From Clavaria fumosa (Eukaryota > Basidiomycota > Agaricomycetes > Agaricales > Clavariaceae), in assembly GCA_951802425.1 (NCBI GenBank), contig OX637802.1, positions 2,294,001-2,358,000 of the forward strand: a DNA stretch of 64,000 nt, in the 5' to 3' direction. Every line of letters starts with the position of its first letter. Position 1 is the first letter of the stretch. Positions 46,774 to 59,129 of this stretch are shown in pieces. The translations under genes were made by a program, and so were the position numbers. Under the pieces are notes generated by a model. The model ran no database searches and was not told the DNA's origin. It was given only the letters and a program-made list of their open reading frames with translations.

Positions 46774-49700
46774 ATGCCCTTTGTACCCTACGATAGTAAG
46801 TTCGCGTTTTCCAGTGGTCCGGGTCGCCCATTTGTGTCAACTTTTGTACAGTCACCGCTCCTTTCGACTTCCCGAAGGAGGAGGAGAAGGTAATCGCCTT
46901 CTGGAAGGAGATCGACGCGTTCCAGACCAGCCTGAAGCTCTCCGAGGGAAGACCAGAGTACTCGTTTTATGACGGCCCTCCATTCGCGACAGGATTGCCC
47001 CATTATGGCAACCTGCTCCAAGGGACGGTCAAGGTATGCGCATGAATTTATGGTGTCCTGTCAAAGCGACGTCAATTCTCTTGCTAGGACATTGTCACCC
47101 GCCATGCGCATGTCAGTGGATACCATGTAATACGTCGTTTTGGGTGGGATACGCATGGTCTGCCTGTCGAACACGAGATCGACAAGAAACTTGGCATCAC
47201 CGGCAAGCACGACGTTATGGCGATGGGTATTGACAAATACAACGAAGAGTGCCGCCGAATTGTCATGCGTTATGCGGCAGAATGGCGAGTAACGGTCGAA
47301 CGGATGGGTCGCTGGATCGATTTTGATAACGACTACAAGACTCTCAACCTGAGTTTTATGGAGTCTGTCTGGTGGGCCTTCAAAGAACTGTTCGAGAAAG
47401 GCATGGTGTATCGCGGACTCCGAGTCATGCCGTATTCTACCGGCTGCACAACCCCTCTTTCCAACTTTGAGGCGGGTCAGGATTATCGCGACGTCAGCGA
47501 TCCCGCAGGTCTGTTGATCTCGGATGAGACGGCTTCGTCCTTTGATGTCTTCACCAGTCACTGTCGCATTTCCTCTCGTAAACGAGCCGGAAACTTCGCT
47601 TCTGGCATGGACCACCACTCCTTGGACTTTGCCCTCTAATCTGGCCCTCTGTGTGCACCCGGACTTCACCTATGTCAAACTACGCGATGAAGCCACGGGC
47701 AAAAACTTTATCATTCACGAACAGTTGCTCGGAACACTGTACAAAGACCTGAAAAAAGCAAAGTACAAGATACTGACTAAATATCAAGGATCCGATATGA
47801 AGGGATGGCGCTACATACCATTATTCGAATACTTCACCGAAAAGGTATACTGTCTCCCATTTCCGCTCTGATCAATGACTTAGCGCCAGATCAGTTTGAG
47901 GACAAGGCTTTCCAAGTTCTTGTAGATACTTATGTGACCGATGCTGATGGTACCGGTATCGTTCATCAAGCTCCGGCGTTCGGTGAAGATGATCATCGCA
48001 TCTGTGTCGACAATGGAGTTCTTCAGCCCGACGAGATGCCTCCGTGCCCAGTCGACGATAATGGGAGATTCACAGCCGAAGTCTCTGATTTCGCGGGCCA
48101 GTATGTGAAGGTACACGCTGTCACACGATCACTCAAATACGTAGTGGCTAACCCGATACCAGGACGCGGACAAGGGTATTCAGAAGCTGCTGAAAACCAA
48201 AGGACGATTGATAGTTCAGTCAACATATGTGCACTCCTACCCTTTCTGTTGGAGGTAACGTGGCATCACAAATACCTCATCAACTGTTTCTGAGGACGAG
48301 TTCCAAGGTCGGGAACGCCACTCCTCAAGCGCGCCGTCCCTGCTTGGTTTGTCAGAGTCGAGCCTATCATCGATGAACTCGTTAGCAACAACGAAGCAAC
48401 AAGATGGTGAGTAGCAGACATGCTGATTCTGCGCTATCCGTGTTGATGGTTGTGGCAGGGTGCCGCAACACGTCGGGGACGGCAGGTTCGGAAATTGGCT
48501 TGCGAATGCCAGAGACTGGAACATATCCCGAAATCGTTATTGGGGCACCCCCATCCCGCTCTGGGTGAGCGACGATATGGAAGAGGTCAGGTTTCCCTGT
48601 GCGCATCGAAGGATTGTCCCCTCACAACGGATCCCTTGCGTACAGGTCATTTGTATCGGCTCCGTGGAGGAACTGGAAACATTGTCTGGTGTTACTGGCA
48701 TCACCGACCTCCATAGAGATAAGATTGACCACCTCACTATTCCATCAAAGCTGGGCAAAGGCAAGTTGAAGCGTGTCGAGGAAGTATTTGACTGCTGGTT
48801 CGAATCTGGCAGGTCTGTTTATTATCATTTTCAGTCTGGTTGTAGTTCTGATTTTTCAACTTCTAGCATGCCATTTGCACAGGTTCACTATCCTTTCGAG
48901 AACCAAGACCTTTTTAAGCAGACTTTCCCTGCAGACTTTGTTTCAGAAGGCATTGACCAGACTCGCGGATGGTTTTATACTCTGCTGGTGCTGTCGACTC
49001 ACCTCTTTGGCTCCGCGCCGTGGAAAAATCTGATTGTCAACGGACTAGTCCTTGCATCGCAAGTCGGACTTTTCCTGCCTTCTAACCTCATCTGATGATA
49101 TAACTTACAGGAACGGCAAGAAAATGAGCAAGAGCCATAAAAACTATTCCGATCCAAACCTCATCATTAGTATGTATGGGGCTGATGCTTTGAGGTACGT
49201 AGTTGTCAACCTAGATATTGTATGAATCCTCGTATATTTCGTTACAGAATGTTCCTCGTGAATTCTCCCATCGTCCGAGGTGATAACCTACGCTTCCGGG
49301 ACGAGGGCGTCCGCGAAGTGGTTTCCCAGGTCCTTCTTCCCTGGCACAATTCGTTCCGTTTCTTCCTTGGTCAAGTCGCCCTCTTGCGTAAAATGACGGG
49401 GGCCGAATTCCGGTACAACCCCCACGCACCGCTACCAAACAACGTCATGGATAGATGGATACTCGCCCGGTGTCAATCTTTGATCCGGCTCGTTCGCGAA
49501 GAAATGGCAGCCTATAGACTCTACACCATCATTCCCCGATTATTAGAGTTGATCGACGAGTTGACAAATTGGTATATCCGCTTCAATCGAAAACGGTTGA
49601 AAGGCGAAGACGGCAAGGAGGACACCATCTCGGCTTTGAACACTCTGTTCGAGGCTCTGTTCACTCTTTGCCGGACCATGGTATGTATATAGCAGCGTTT

Positions 49701-50692
49701 GTGTGTGCGCCACTGACTTGTGTGCCTTCAGTCTTCATATACCCCTTTCTTAACAGAAAGCATCTACCAATCACTGCGTCCATTCATACCAGAAGATACT
49801 GCAGCCGGGGACACCCGTTCCGTCCATTTCTTGAGCTTTCCGGAAGTCAAAGAGGAATACTTCGATGGTGTGATCGAAAGACAGGTGAAGAGGATGCAGA
49901 CCGTAATTGAATTGACAAGAAATATCCGTGAAAAAAACAATTGTTCCCTAAAGGTAGGATTGCTAACACGTCCTACACAGGCTGTTGCTGATCATCTCGC
50001 AGACGCCACTGAAGGAGCTGCTAGTGTTCCATTCCGACGAACAGTACTTAGCAGACGTCAGGTCTCTCCAGAGATATCTGCAGTCAGAACTAAACGTCCG
50101 GGATGTCATATTCACCTCCGATGAAGACGCCTCGGGAATCCGACATCGCGTCGTGGCCGATTGGGGTGTCCTCGGCAAGAAGTTACGAAAAGACATGGCC
50201 AAGGTCAAGGTGGCGCTGCCAAGTGTCCCGGGCGATGCCGTCAAATCCTACATGACGACCGGCAAGCTGACAGTCGATGGTATTGAGCTAGTCGCGGGTG
50301 ACCTGACAGTGCAGCGTTATATCGAGTTGCCCGACAATTCGGAGAAGTACGGGACGCACACCGACAATGACGTCGTCGTTCGGCTCGACATCAAAGTGCA
50401 CCCTGAGCTGATGGGCGAATGGCTCGCGCGAGAGCTTATTAATCGCATCCAGAAATTGCGAAAGAAGGCAAGACTCCAAGCCACAGACGATGTGAACATC
50501 CTCTATCGCTTCGAGGGCAGCGCGGGTGCGGAGCTGCGGGATGCTGTCACCCAGAATGCCGAGATTATCAAGAAGACTGTTGGGAGCTTACCAGTCGATG
50601 CAAAGGAGATGATGCAGGGCCACACCCTCGTGATAGAAGAGGAGCAAGAGGTGGCGGAGTGCAAGTTTATGCTGTCTTTGACACGGTCATGA
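46774..50692 (+). CDS. ILS1: Cytosolic isoleucyl-tRNA synthetase
   Basis: This class I synthetase charges tRNA-Ile. Starting MPFVPYD and joining [21 protein letters not shown], it shows the HIGH-type motif in [21 protein letters not shown], the editing-domain region with [13 protein letters not shown] and GEDDHRIC, the KMSKS motif in [17 protein letters not shown], and the anticodon-binding region ([26 protein letters not shown]). A long C-terminal extension typical of eukaryotic cytosolic enzymes runs to the stop at 50690-50692. No import signal precedes the catalytic domain. Several exons between 47840 and 48450 are short and their borders are approximate. The next gene, DBP7, starts 92 bp downstream on the same strand. 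Confidence 0.96.
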
Positions 50693-50784
50693 TTGTATAC
50701 AATGAAGTTCTAAATGTACTCCGTAGGAACGTACTCGTTGCGTTTATGGCGGTTGCACTGTAGCATAGCCACATCCGAATCAAC

Positions 50785-53332
50785 ATGGACGGCGCAGACC
50801 TCGTCCTCAACCTCGCAGTCGACAATGATGCCCTAGATATTAAAACGAGGCGAGCCAAAAAGGGAGGTAGATGGACTGACAGGTGCGTCCAGGCCTCAAA
50901 ATGTAGAGACTCGCCATAATGATATTGCTGCAGATTAAAGGCAAACCGTAGTCTCAAGCGGAAGACCCCGCAAGACCACCCAACTTCCAACGCCATATCC
51001 CCTAGTCCGCAAATACATGAACCTCCTATTACTCGGACTACCAAGAAACCTCGCCTAGGAAGGGATGAGCCTACCTCTGGAGCCCGGGACCATGTTAGAT
51101 CGGCGCCGCATGTCATTTCATCCCTTTTCACGCATAATCCCAAAATCGAGGCGCCGGCTCAGAACGCGGTTGCGAAGACCCCGTCCAAGCCTAGCAATGC
51201 TCCACTGGATGACACTTCATTTGCAAGCCTCGGACTCGACCCGTTGATCACCGCGCACTTGACAAGCGCAATGAACCTACAAAAACCGACATCTATCCAA
51301 AGAGCCGTGCTCTCTGCACTTCTGCCGAAAAACGTGGATGGGACTGCCAATAGAGACTTATTCATCCAGTCGGAAACAGGCTCCGGCAAGACGCTGTCTT
51401 TTCTGCTGCCGATCATTCAAGACCTGCTCCCTCTGAGCTCCCTCTCGTATATAGATCGGTCTATTGGTACCCTGGCAATCATTATCGCACCCACTCGCGA
51501 ACTGGCGAAACAGATTTCGGATGTTTTAGATACACTTCTCAAACTTCGTTTGCGCCCAACGGAACAGAGCGGTGAAGCCGACTCATCACCTCGAATGACA
51601 CGGTGGCTCGTATCTGGTCTCCTGATAGGTGGAGCGACCCGAACTCACGAGAAAGCACGGCTACGGAAAGGCTTGCCTATTCTCGTGTCGACTCCTGGAC
51701 GACTCCTGGATCACTTGCAAAATACGACTTCATTCAATGTTGGCAAGTGCCGGTGGCTGGTTTTAGACGAGGCAGACCGCTTGATGGAGCTCGGATTTGA
51801 GGAGACCATCGCTGGCATCATCAAGGGCCTCAATGGGAGACGACGTCTAGCTATGCAGGCCGTGAACGAGGGCAGCAGCGCGGAAGTTGGCGGCTGGGAC
51901 TGGGAACGTCCCCGAAGAACCATTCTTTGCTCTGCCACCATTCGAGATGATATTCGTAAGCTAGCGGGAACAGTTCTGCAGACTCCCTTAATCTTCAAGG
52001 CTACGAATGAATTGTCGAAGGAATCATCGACGCATGCTGCGAGTCTCGCCGAACTGCCGTCCTCCGCACCCACCAAGTTCACTCCGCCATCACAACTTTC
52101 ACAAAAATACATAATCGTGCCTCTCAAGCTGCGTCTCGTTGCACTAGTTGCTTTGCTTCGTACTCTGCTTGCTCGCAGTCGCAGAGATTCGAAAATCATG
52201 GTCTTTATGAGCTGCACTGATTCCGTGGACTATCACTGGCGTCTGTTATGTGGAGCCAAGATGATAGGAGACGAATCTTCAACTCCCCCGGACGCAGAAC
52301 ACACAACGGAAGACCATGGTGGAAGTGCCCATGTCGATTCATCTTCGCAGATTGAGAAGAAGTCGTCTCTTCTACCGGGTGCTTCGTTGTTTCGATTGCA
52401 TGGCTCGCTACCGACGGCTGATCGGCTAGAGTCTCTGCGTGGTTTCTCAGCGCGCTCAAAGGCCTCCAAAACTCCGGGGATATCCGAAACATCAATCCTT
52501 CTGTGTACCTCCGTCGCCGCTCGCGGTCTCGATCTACCCCTCGTCCGAGCCGTCGTGCAATATGACCTACCCACAGAAGGTGGTGCCACGGAGTATGTAC
52601 ACAGGGTTGGGCGGACAGCTCGTGCCGGAAAAGGCGGAGAAGCGTGGAGCATGGTTGAACCGAGCGAGGTTGAGTGGGTCAAATGGATCGAGGACAGGAT
52701 GAAGGACGACACGAAGGACCGTGTTGGTGCTGATGACAAACGTAGCTTGAGCTTAGATCCCGTGACCACCGAGAGTGTGTTGGCAAGTGGATTTGGAGGG
52801 AAGGGAACTGGGTACAAGGAGCGCGCGACTGAAGTTCAGCTTGCTTTCGAGCGGTGGGTGTTGAGTCGAGCCGAAGTGCGTGTTCTTTCACAAACAATTT
52901 GGTTTTTCTGTTGACGAAACTTGGATGTCTACCCTCCAGCATTCTGAACTGGCGCGAAAGGCGTATCTTTCTCACATGAGGGCATACGCCACTCATCCCT
53001 CTACGGAGAAGCATATATTCCATATTCGGCATTTGCATTTCGGCCATCTAGCGAAAGCTTTTGCTCTGCGCGAAGCTCCCACTACTGTGACTGCACGCCG
53101 CACGAAGACAGCCAACCAAAAGCGACGTATCGCGTCAGGAAAAGATGTGAGCGCCAAGACGTCGTTGCGAGGAAGTAGGCATCTGGGCGCCGAGAAACGC
53201 ATGGAGGAAGTGGTGCGATCTCAGGGACGTCTGCTGAAGAAAGGAGGTGTGATGATGAGTTCCGGGGCTTCAGAATTCCAAGTCATCTCAGGGGAGACGT
53301 TAGAAACGTTAGTTGACAAGTCACCAAGCTAG
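50785..53332 (+). CDS. DBP7: ATP-dependent RNA helicase DBP7 (DDX31)
   Basis: Dbp7 is a nucleolar DEAD-box helicase needed for 60S subunit assembly. Exon 1 (50785-50882) reads [15 protein letters not shown] to KKGGRWTDR, the family's N-terminal signature; a short intron leads to [13 protein letters not shown], then a basic disordered stretch, then [28 protein letters not shown] (Q motif). Motifs follow in order: [40 protein letters not shown] and [11 protein letters not shown] Ser/acid-rich insert ([20 protein letters not shown]) sits between helicase lobes. The C-terminal exon carries [15 protein letters not shown] and [20 protein letters not shown], the DUF4217-type extension. I chose this start because the exon-1 residues match Dbp7 and the join is in frame; the antisense frame over exon 1 is a shadow. 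Confidence 0.95.
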
Positions 53333-53455
53333 CCTTCCACTGCACCATAGCTGGGATGCCAAATTGTGAAAGGCCACGTGGCACACGTGACTCATTTTTG
53401 TTAGAGGCCAAAATCGCCAAAGGCTTAGGCCGTTTCTTTGCCAACGACCACACTC

Positions 53456-55057
53456 ATGCTTCGTCGCCTCTATCTTGCTGCTATTTTCTTTTTATTCGCG
53501 ACGCTATGTGCGCACGCTGCCAATGAGGCAAAACCAAAGGGAAAGAGCCCGAGGGTCACCCACAGGGTATACTTTGACATACAGCATGGCGGCAAGGATC
53601 TGGGTCGAAGTGCGTTTCTTCTCTTGCCCATTTACTAAAGCTAAAGCGGTCTCGTAGTCGAAATTGGTCTTTACGGAGGGGTTCGTTGCTGTTTTACCCT
53701 GCCACGGGTGCCACGTAAACGGCTTCAGTTTCTAACGTGGACCTTTGAGGTCAGACCGTGCCGAAGACCGCTGAGAACTTCCGCGCCCTCGCCACAGGGA
53801 AGAAGAAAGACGGAACAGAACTCGGATTTGGATACAAGGGCTCTAAATTCCATCGTGTCATTAAGGACTTCATGTGAGCATTCGTGTAGTCCTCACCGTG
53901 AGATATCCCACGGTCTGACGTGTCACCTTAGGATTCAAGGCGGTGACTTCAGTAAGCATTCCGCGGCTTCCTTTTGAATTCCCATTAATCGATACACAGC
54001 CCGTGGCGATGGGACCGGCGGCAAGGTGTGGTGCATCTTTGTTCTTAAGTTCAATCACTAACCGCATTGACCATGTCATAGTCCATCTATGGCGAGAGAT
54101 TTGCCGATGAGAATTTGTGAGTTGGGCTAAACATTTCTTGATCAGGGGACTAATAGGACTCCAGCAAGTTGCGCCACACCGGACCCGGAACCCTCTCCAT
54201 GGCGAACGCTGGTAAAGATACTAATGGTAGAGCTCATACGCGCTTTCATTTCCTGACCGTTGATTGCTTATGTTATCTCCTAGGCTCCCAATTTGTGTGT
54301 TTCAAATATATACCATCTGTTCGCACGCCAGGTCTGATTTTCCACAGTTTATCTGTACCGTAGTCACGAGCTGGCTGGACGGTAAACATGTGAGTCGCAT
54401 AAAACATGCCAGGAATTCGTTTCGCGCCTCTAAACACACTCCTTATACCAGGTCGTTTTTGGGAAAGTCCTCAAAGGCATGGATATCGTCCATCAAATCG
54501 GTACGCCCCAGCTCAGAATTCGGCCCGAATAAAAATCTCACTAAAGGTGATCTCTGAGCAGAGGACGTCCTGAAAGGTCCCGGCGACCGACCCCTCGAGG
54601 ATGTCACTATTGTCGACTCGGGCGAGGTAATGCATCCTCCGCCTTTCTACCACGAATTTTGACTGATCAATGCTCACAGCTGCCCCTGGAAGTGGAAGAG
54701 ACCGAAGGAAAAGAGGTGCCTATTCACGTTGAGCTCTAGCCTGCTCAGTACTTGCGAGACGATCCATATGAATGAAAAATTTTGTCTTGTTTTTTTCTCC
54801 TTTCTCTCTGTTTCACATAGGACGACAAGCAGCCGACGGAAACTGTCTCCACCCACACAACAGCCGAACCGACCCAACCGCCCACACCGAGCTCTCCAGA
54901 CACGAGCCGGCAGGGCACGCTTCGCGTCTTCGCCGTCCTCGTCGTCCTTGCATGCGCGCTGGGGTTGGTGCTGTTCCGCTATGGCGGCCTGCACTGGCTC
55001 AAGACTCGTCATGGCAAGTACTATCGACGACTCGATCGCGACGACCCGGAGAAGTGA
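53456..55057 (+). CDS. ER/secretory cyclophilin (peptidyl-prolyl isomerase B type), membrane-anchored form
   Basis: Cyclophilins catalyse prolyl isomerisation during folding. The start [21 protein letters not shown] is a signal peptide, then [18 protein letters not shown]. Many short exons give [82 protein letters not shown] and [17 protein letters not shown], with the catalytic Arg in FHRV and the usual FxMxxAGKDTNG and WLDGKH pocket residues present. After [13 protein letters not shown], removing the intron 54716-54820 joins [10 protein letters not shown], a Thr/Pro-rich stalk, a transmembrane helix ([19 protein letters not shown]) and a short basic tail ending DDPEK at 55055-55057. Reading into that intron instead ends in PIHVEL at 54739. 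Confidence 0.9.
54716..54820 (+). other. Alternative 3' end: intron retention gives HVEL C-terminus
   Basis: The intron begins with a weak donor (gtgcct) and ends with a long T/C-rich tract and acceptor cacatag. Unspliced, the frame continues VPIHVEL and stops at 54737-54739, a C-terminus close to the HDEL/KDEL class of ER retrieval signals. Spliced, it joins a transmembrane tail. Both frames are exact, so two forms of the protein are possible. Confidence 0.55.
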
Positions 55058-55207
55058 GAGAGCGTGTATATTTGTGTCAGAGCTGGATTATCTATGCCCC
55101 GCGGGGGCGCAATTACACGTATTCCTCAAAGAGATCCCTTTAAATGGTATAGATTCCTACGTGCGAAAGTATCGAGTCCATCGACAGCGAAAAAGGGCAA
55201 ACGAACT

Positions 55208-56291
55208 TCAGAGCAAATAACACAACGCTCCAGCCACGGCAAGGCCGGAAAGAAGCAGGAAAGGAGTGATGGCAGTAGCCCGTAGACCCGCGTTCGCGCG
55301 GGTATCCGGCCTGAACAACAGCAGGAGCAACGCGTAATGTGCGTGGAAAAGTGAGTGCAATGAGATGCCACAAAGGAAAAAAAAAACGTACGGGATGCCA
55401 TTTTTGTCCGAGTAAGACGGACACGACACGTTGTAGTCGGGATCGGCGGGGCAGCACCCGTTAAGGCCAAGGCTGGCGGCGCTGCCCAGAGCGGCGGGCT
55501 CTTTCCAGCCCGCCCACTCCTTGCAGGAGACTGCCTCGTAGGTGACATTCCACACACCGAAATCCTACGCAGGCGTGATTAACGCCCTGGACGTGCGACG
55601 AACGGAGAAACGGGGCCATACCTTGTATCCTAGAGAGGATTGGCGGCCATCGAGTGCACAATGAGCTAACGTCACGGTTGTTCGGAGAGAGGGTGGGACG
55701 TACCGTACAACGACTGGTTGGAGGGGAAAAAATCGGGGCTGATAGCGGTCGACGGGAAGGCGAGGTCAAAGTTGAGCTGATGCCCTGCTCTGTGAAGCGA
55801 ACACCATCAGCCCGGGCAAAACAAGGACCACAAGAAAAAAGAAGAAAAAAAGGGAAAAAAGTCGGCGGCGGCACGCACGGGTTAAGCTTCGTCTCCGTAG
55901 CATCGCACCACCCCGCGCGCGAGAGGGGACACAAGTCCGTAATCTTCACGACGAGCTCATAGCGGCCGGCAGCAGCCGCGGCGGCGGGGGGCACGAACGG
56001 CGGGGTCGACAGGAACGTGTTCACGAGCGCAAGCCGGAAGCAGCGCCCGCACCCGGGGCCGAAGCTGGTGCTGCTCCCGTACGCGGCCTGCGAGAGCGCG
56101 GCGGTGGGGAAGTGCGTGCTCGCGCCGGTGCACCCGCACGCGGCGACGAAGTCGGGCGGGATAGTGTAGTGCGTGAGCGAGGCGAAGCCGGTGGGGGGGT
56201 ACTGGATCCAGGCGCGTGCGGGTACGGGGCTGAGCAGGAGCACGGCAAGGAGGGGGAGGAGGAGAAGGAAGGAGTGTGACGGTAGGGTCAT
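55208..56291 (-). CDS. Secreted DPBB/expansin-like (barwin-like) protein, probable GPI anchor
   Basis: The start at 56291 reads MTLPSHSFLLLLPLLAVLLLS, a signal peptide. The mature part has WIQYPPTGFASLTHY, VAACGCTGASTHFPTAALSQAAYGSS, FGPGCGRCFRL, VVKITDLCPLSRAGWC, GVWNVTYEAVSCKEWAGWKE and NGCCPADPDYNVSCPSYSDKNGIP. The double-psi beta-barrel motifs (GCGRCF, TDLCP) and cysteine spacing fit expansin-like or RlpA-like wall-loosening proteins and, more distantly, GH45 enzymes. I cannot assign catalysis. The last exon reads PDTRANAGLRATAITPFLLLS and ends GLAVAGALCYLL with a stop at 55208, a hydrophobic tail without following charge, as in a GPI-attachment signal. An Ala-rich run (PPAAAAAAGRYE) and GC-rich third positions mark it as more GC-rich than its neighbours. 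Confidence 0.82.
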
Positions 56292-56992
56292 GCCCTGGGT
56301 TGGGAGGGCTGCATGCAAGGAGCTGGCCAGCCTGGCAATTGATCACACGGTGTAACTCGCTTAGTTGGACTTTATCATTGTTCAAGTACGGTACAGTACA
56401 GAGCACAAAAAACAGAAACAGAAACAGAAAACCCAAAATCGCTACAAAAAATCATACTGGTTGCATAGTTCGCCATTGATGGACAATTTTTATGTTATAA
56501 AAAAAAATTGAAAAAGGGTCGCGGAGGGTATGCTTCTAAGTGTCATATTAGACGATTACCTGAACAGTTTTTCTGGGCGTGCCTTCTGGTTGTTTGTCCA
56601 GACTGACGAGCGGCGTTGCGAACAGTGTGTGTGAGAAGGACCGTGGCCGAATATGCATCCTGGATGGGAGCTGCAGCATGCGCAATTAGGCAACGTCGGG
56701 GCGTCGTGGCAGACGGAGTTCATACAATTTAAAGGCTGAAGAGTTGACAAAAAGGAAAAGCATGCATGGGTGGAGAAGCGTGTGTTGTGGTGCAGAATGT
56801 GGTCAATGGAAAGCAAAGCGAGGATAAAAGAAGACACAGAGGCATAATCGGCGTCTCTAAAAGGAGGCGACTTTTGAAGGAGGTTCACTTTTCGGGGAGG
56901 CGCCACGACGGCCCCAATATCGAACGTTTCGAAGGACGGCCCTTGGCCGCATGCACATCCGAGTGGCATTGGGGTGTCTGGAAGATAGACTG
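56292..56992. other. Intergenic region between PBS2 stop and DPBB gene promoter
   Basis: This 700 bp stretch is the 3' flank of PBS2 and the upstream region of the DPBB gene, both minus strand. It includes an A-rich tract (caaaaaacagaaacagaaacagaaaa near 56405) that would be pyrimidine-rich on the coding strand. No gene is seen. Confidence 0.5.
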
Positions 56993-58945
56993 TCAAGTGG
57001 GTGGTACGGCCCGCATAGTGTCTGACGACGGTAAGGCAGGTGGCGGTGGTGCGGTGGTAGCGTCCTGTTGTTGCCTCTGCTGTGCAGACCGATGGGCGAG
57101 CGCGCGCTCCACCCACCCTGCCATGTCCACCTCGCGTTGTGCGTCCTCCAGCAAAAACCGGTGGTTCTAAAAGTTATCATCAGGCTCTCCTGAACGGAAG
57201 GTAAACTGGCACAGTCCACCCACCAATAGCCCTGCATACGTCGCCCTCCCTTCTGGCGCCTTAACCAAGCAGCGCGCAACCCAGTCATGAGCACACTGCG
57301 AGTACGCCACGCGCCGGTTACCGCTACCACAACTGTCGTCGTCGTCGTCATCATCGCCATTGGGCAGCAGAGGCGTGTCGCCGCGCACGATCGCGCTCAG
57401 CTGCGCGAAGACATTCGAGTATGTCTCGGGCGGGTACGGGTAGCGCCCGAGCCCGATCTCGACGACGCTCAGTCCGAGAGACCACACGTCCGACGCGACG
57501 GTGTATGTCCCGATGTTGTTCTGCGACTCGCCCCGGATGCGCTCAGGCTGGCAATAGCGACAAAAGGTGCCACAGTAAGAAGGTATACGTGAGAGTTGAG
57601 GGTAGGGGGACTCACAGCCATGTAGGATTGGCACCCGATATTCGTCTTCGCCATGGACTTTTCGAGCTGCCCGGACACGCCAAAGTCGCAAAGCTTGACC
57701 TCGCCTTTCCTATTCGCCAGGACATTTGTCGGCTTGACGTCTGTGTTTCACGGCAACCAGCACAATTACAACGAGTTCTAAAAGATTTTTTTGTTGTTGA
57801 CACACCTCGATGTATGATCTGCAACTCATCCTTGAGGAACTTAAGCCCCCTCACCATCGAGCCTGCGATGCGAGCAAGGACATCCTCGGGAACAGGCAAG
57901 CCGTGCAGCTTATCGAGGCTGCCCGCGTCCATGTACTCCATACAGTAATACACGCAACTCTCGATGAAGAAGGCACCGTAAAACTCAACGATCTCGGGCG
58001 CTACGGCACGGTGGAGCACGTCGAGTTCCATCAGGATCGCGTTCAGCTTTGCTTCGTCAAGCTCAAGACGAATTTCCTGCGGGTGCATTAGGTGGCATTA
58101 AGAACCACAGAGGGTGGGAGAGAAGGGTGACATACTTTCATTGCCATGGCGACATTGGTGGGTACGTGAAGGACCTTCTTGACGGTGCCGTAGTTGCCTT
58201 TGCCGAGCTCCTCATGGAGGCGTAGCTGGCCCATGTTGATAGCGAACGAGGCGCCGCTAGAGAAGTCGACGCCGGACGCGTGCAGAACGGCCTTGCTCTT
58301 GAAATTGAGCGCACCAGATGGGTCACTAGGAAAGTTGGACCGTATGGCGTGAGTATGATAAGGCAAAAAGGGAGAAGGCGGAACGGGAGACGAGTCAAAA
58401 CGCACACGATCTTGCCAAAGTTTGCGAAGGGGGTGGCGAAGGTGGGTGGTCGGCGCTTGGTGATGCTGGGTGGATTGTTTGGGGGCCGACCAGCACCTAA
58501 GCCCGCACCCACGGCGCCGCCGCCCTGCGGGGTGACCGTGGTGAAGATAGAGTCATCTACGGTGAGCTTCAGCCCGGGCTTGAGGCGGCGACCTGCGAGG
58601 CCTGTGCGGGGCATGGTCGGAGAGGTTGGCGGGTAAGAGTGGGCGGCGCGCATGGAGGGGTGCTCAGAGATGGAGACATTCTTGAGAGAGTCCTCGAGCG
58701 GGGTTGCAGGTGCGTTCTTGGACGCGATCTACAGAGCAGGCCTTGGTCAACGCGAAGAGGGATGGGATGATTAATTGAGAGAGAGTACTACGCACGGCGG
58801 CTAGCTTGGCTTGGAGGGATGGCGGGATGGGAGTGGCGCCGCGACCAGAGGCTTGGGATGAAAGCAGACTTGCAAGTGAGGCTCTTTGAGGGGGAGCTTG
58901 TGGTGGGCGGGCGACGGCGGCGTTGGATGGACGTTGGTCGGACAT
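56993..58945 (-). CDS. PBS2: MAP kinase kinase of the PBS2 (HOG pathway) type
   Basis: Pbs2 phosphorylates the Hog1 MAP kinase in osmotic and stress signalling. The start at 58945 reads [20 protein letters not shown]; residues 1-150 are Pro/Ser-rich with [19 protein letters not shown]. The kinase domain has [85 protein letters not shown], the activation-loop Ser/Thr in [18 protein letters not shown], and [37 protein letters not shown] and [17 protein letters not shown] are Pbs2 hallmarks. An unusual acidic insert ([17 protein letters not shown]) interrupts the C-lobe before [13 protein letters not shown]. The C-terminus is Gln/Pro-rich and stops at 56993. The HRD Asp is built across an intron (G/AC). 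Confidence 0.92.
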
Positions 58946-59129
58946 GGTTGTGAGCAGGTGAAGAGGATTGGGACACGGCTACTGTGACTGTCTGTCACAC
59001 AGTGCGACTTAACCGTTTGGTGCAGCTGACTGGGCACACACTGCACCAGTGGTATGTCTCCACCAACGTCGCGTGTCTGCATAGCACATTTCCAACAAAG
59101 ACAGTGTACACACCAAGGTTGTTCATCCC

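Noticed and set aside
48780..48830. ggttcgaatc block resembling a tRNA T-arm
   Set aside because: It encodes DCWFESG of isoleucyl-tRNA synthetase in frame and no cloverleaf surrounds it.
50710..50830. Minus-strand coding-like stretch ([20 protein letters not shown])
   Set aside because: It looked like a small gene at first, but no upstream exon keeps its frame, and the plus strand encodes the DBP7 N-terminus [15 protein letters not shown] there.
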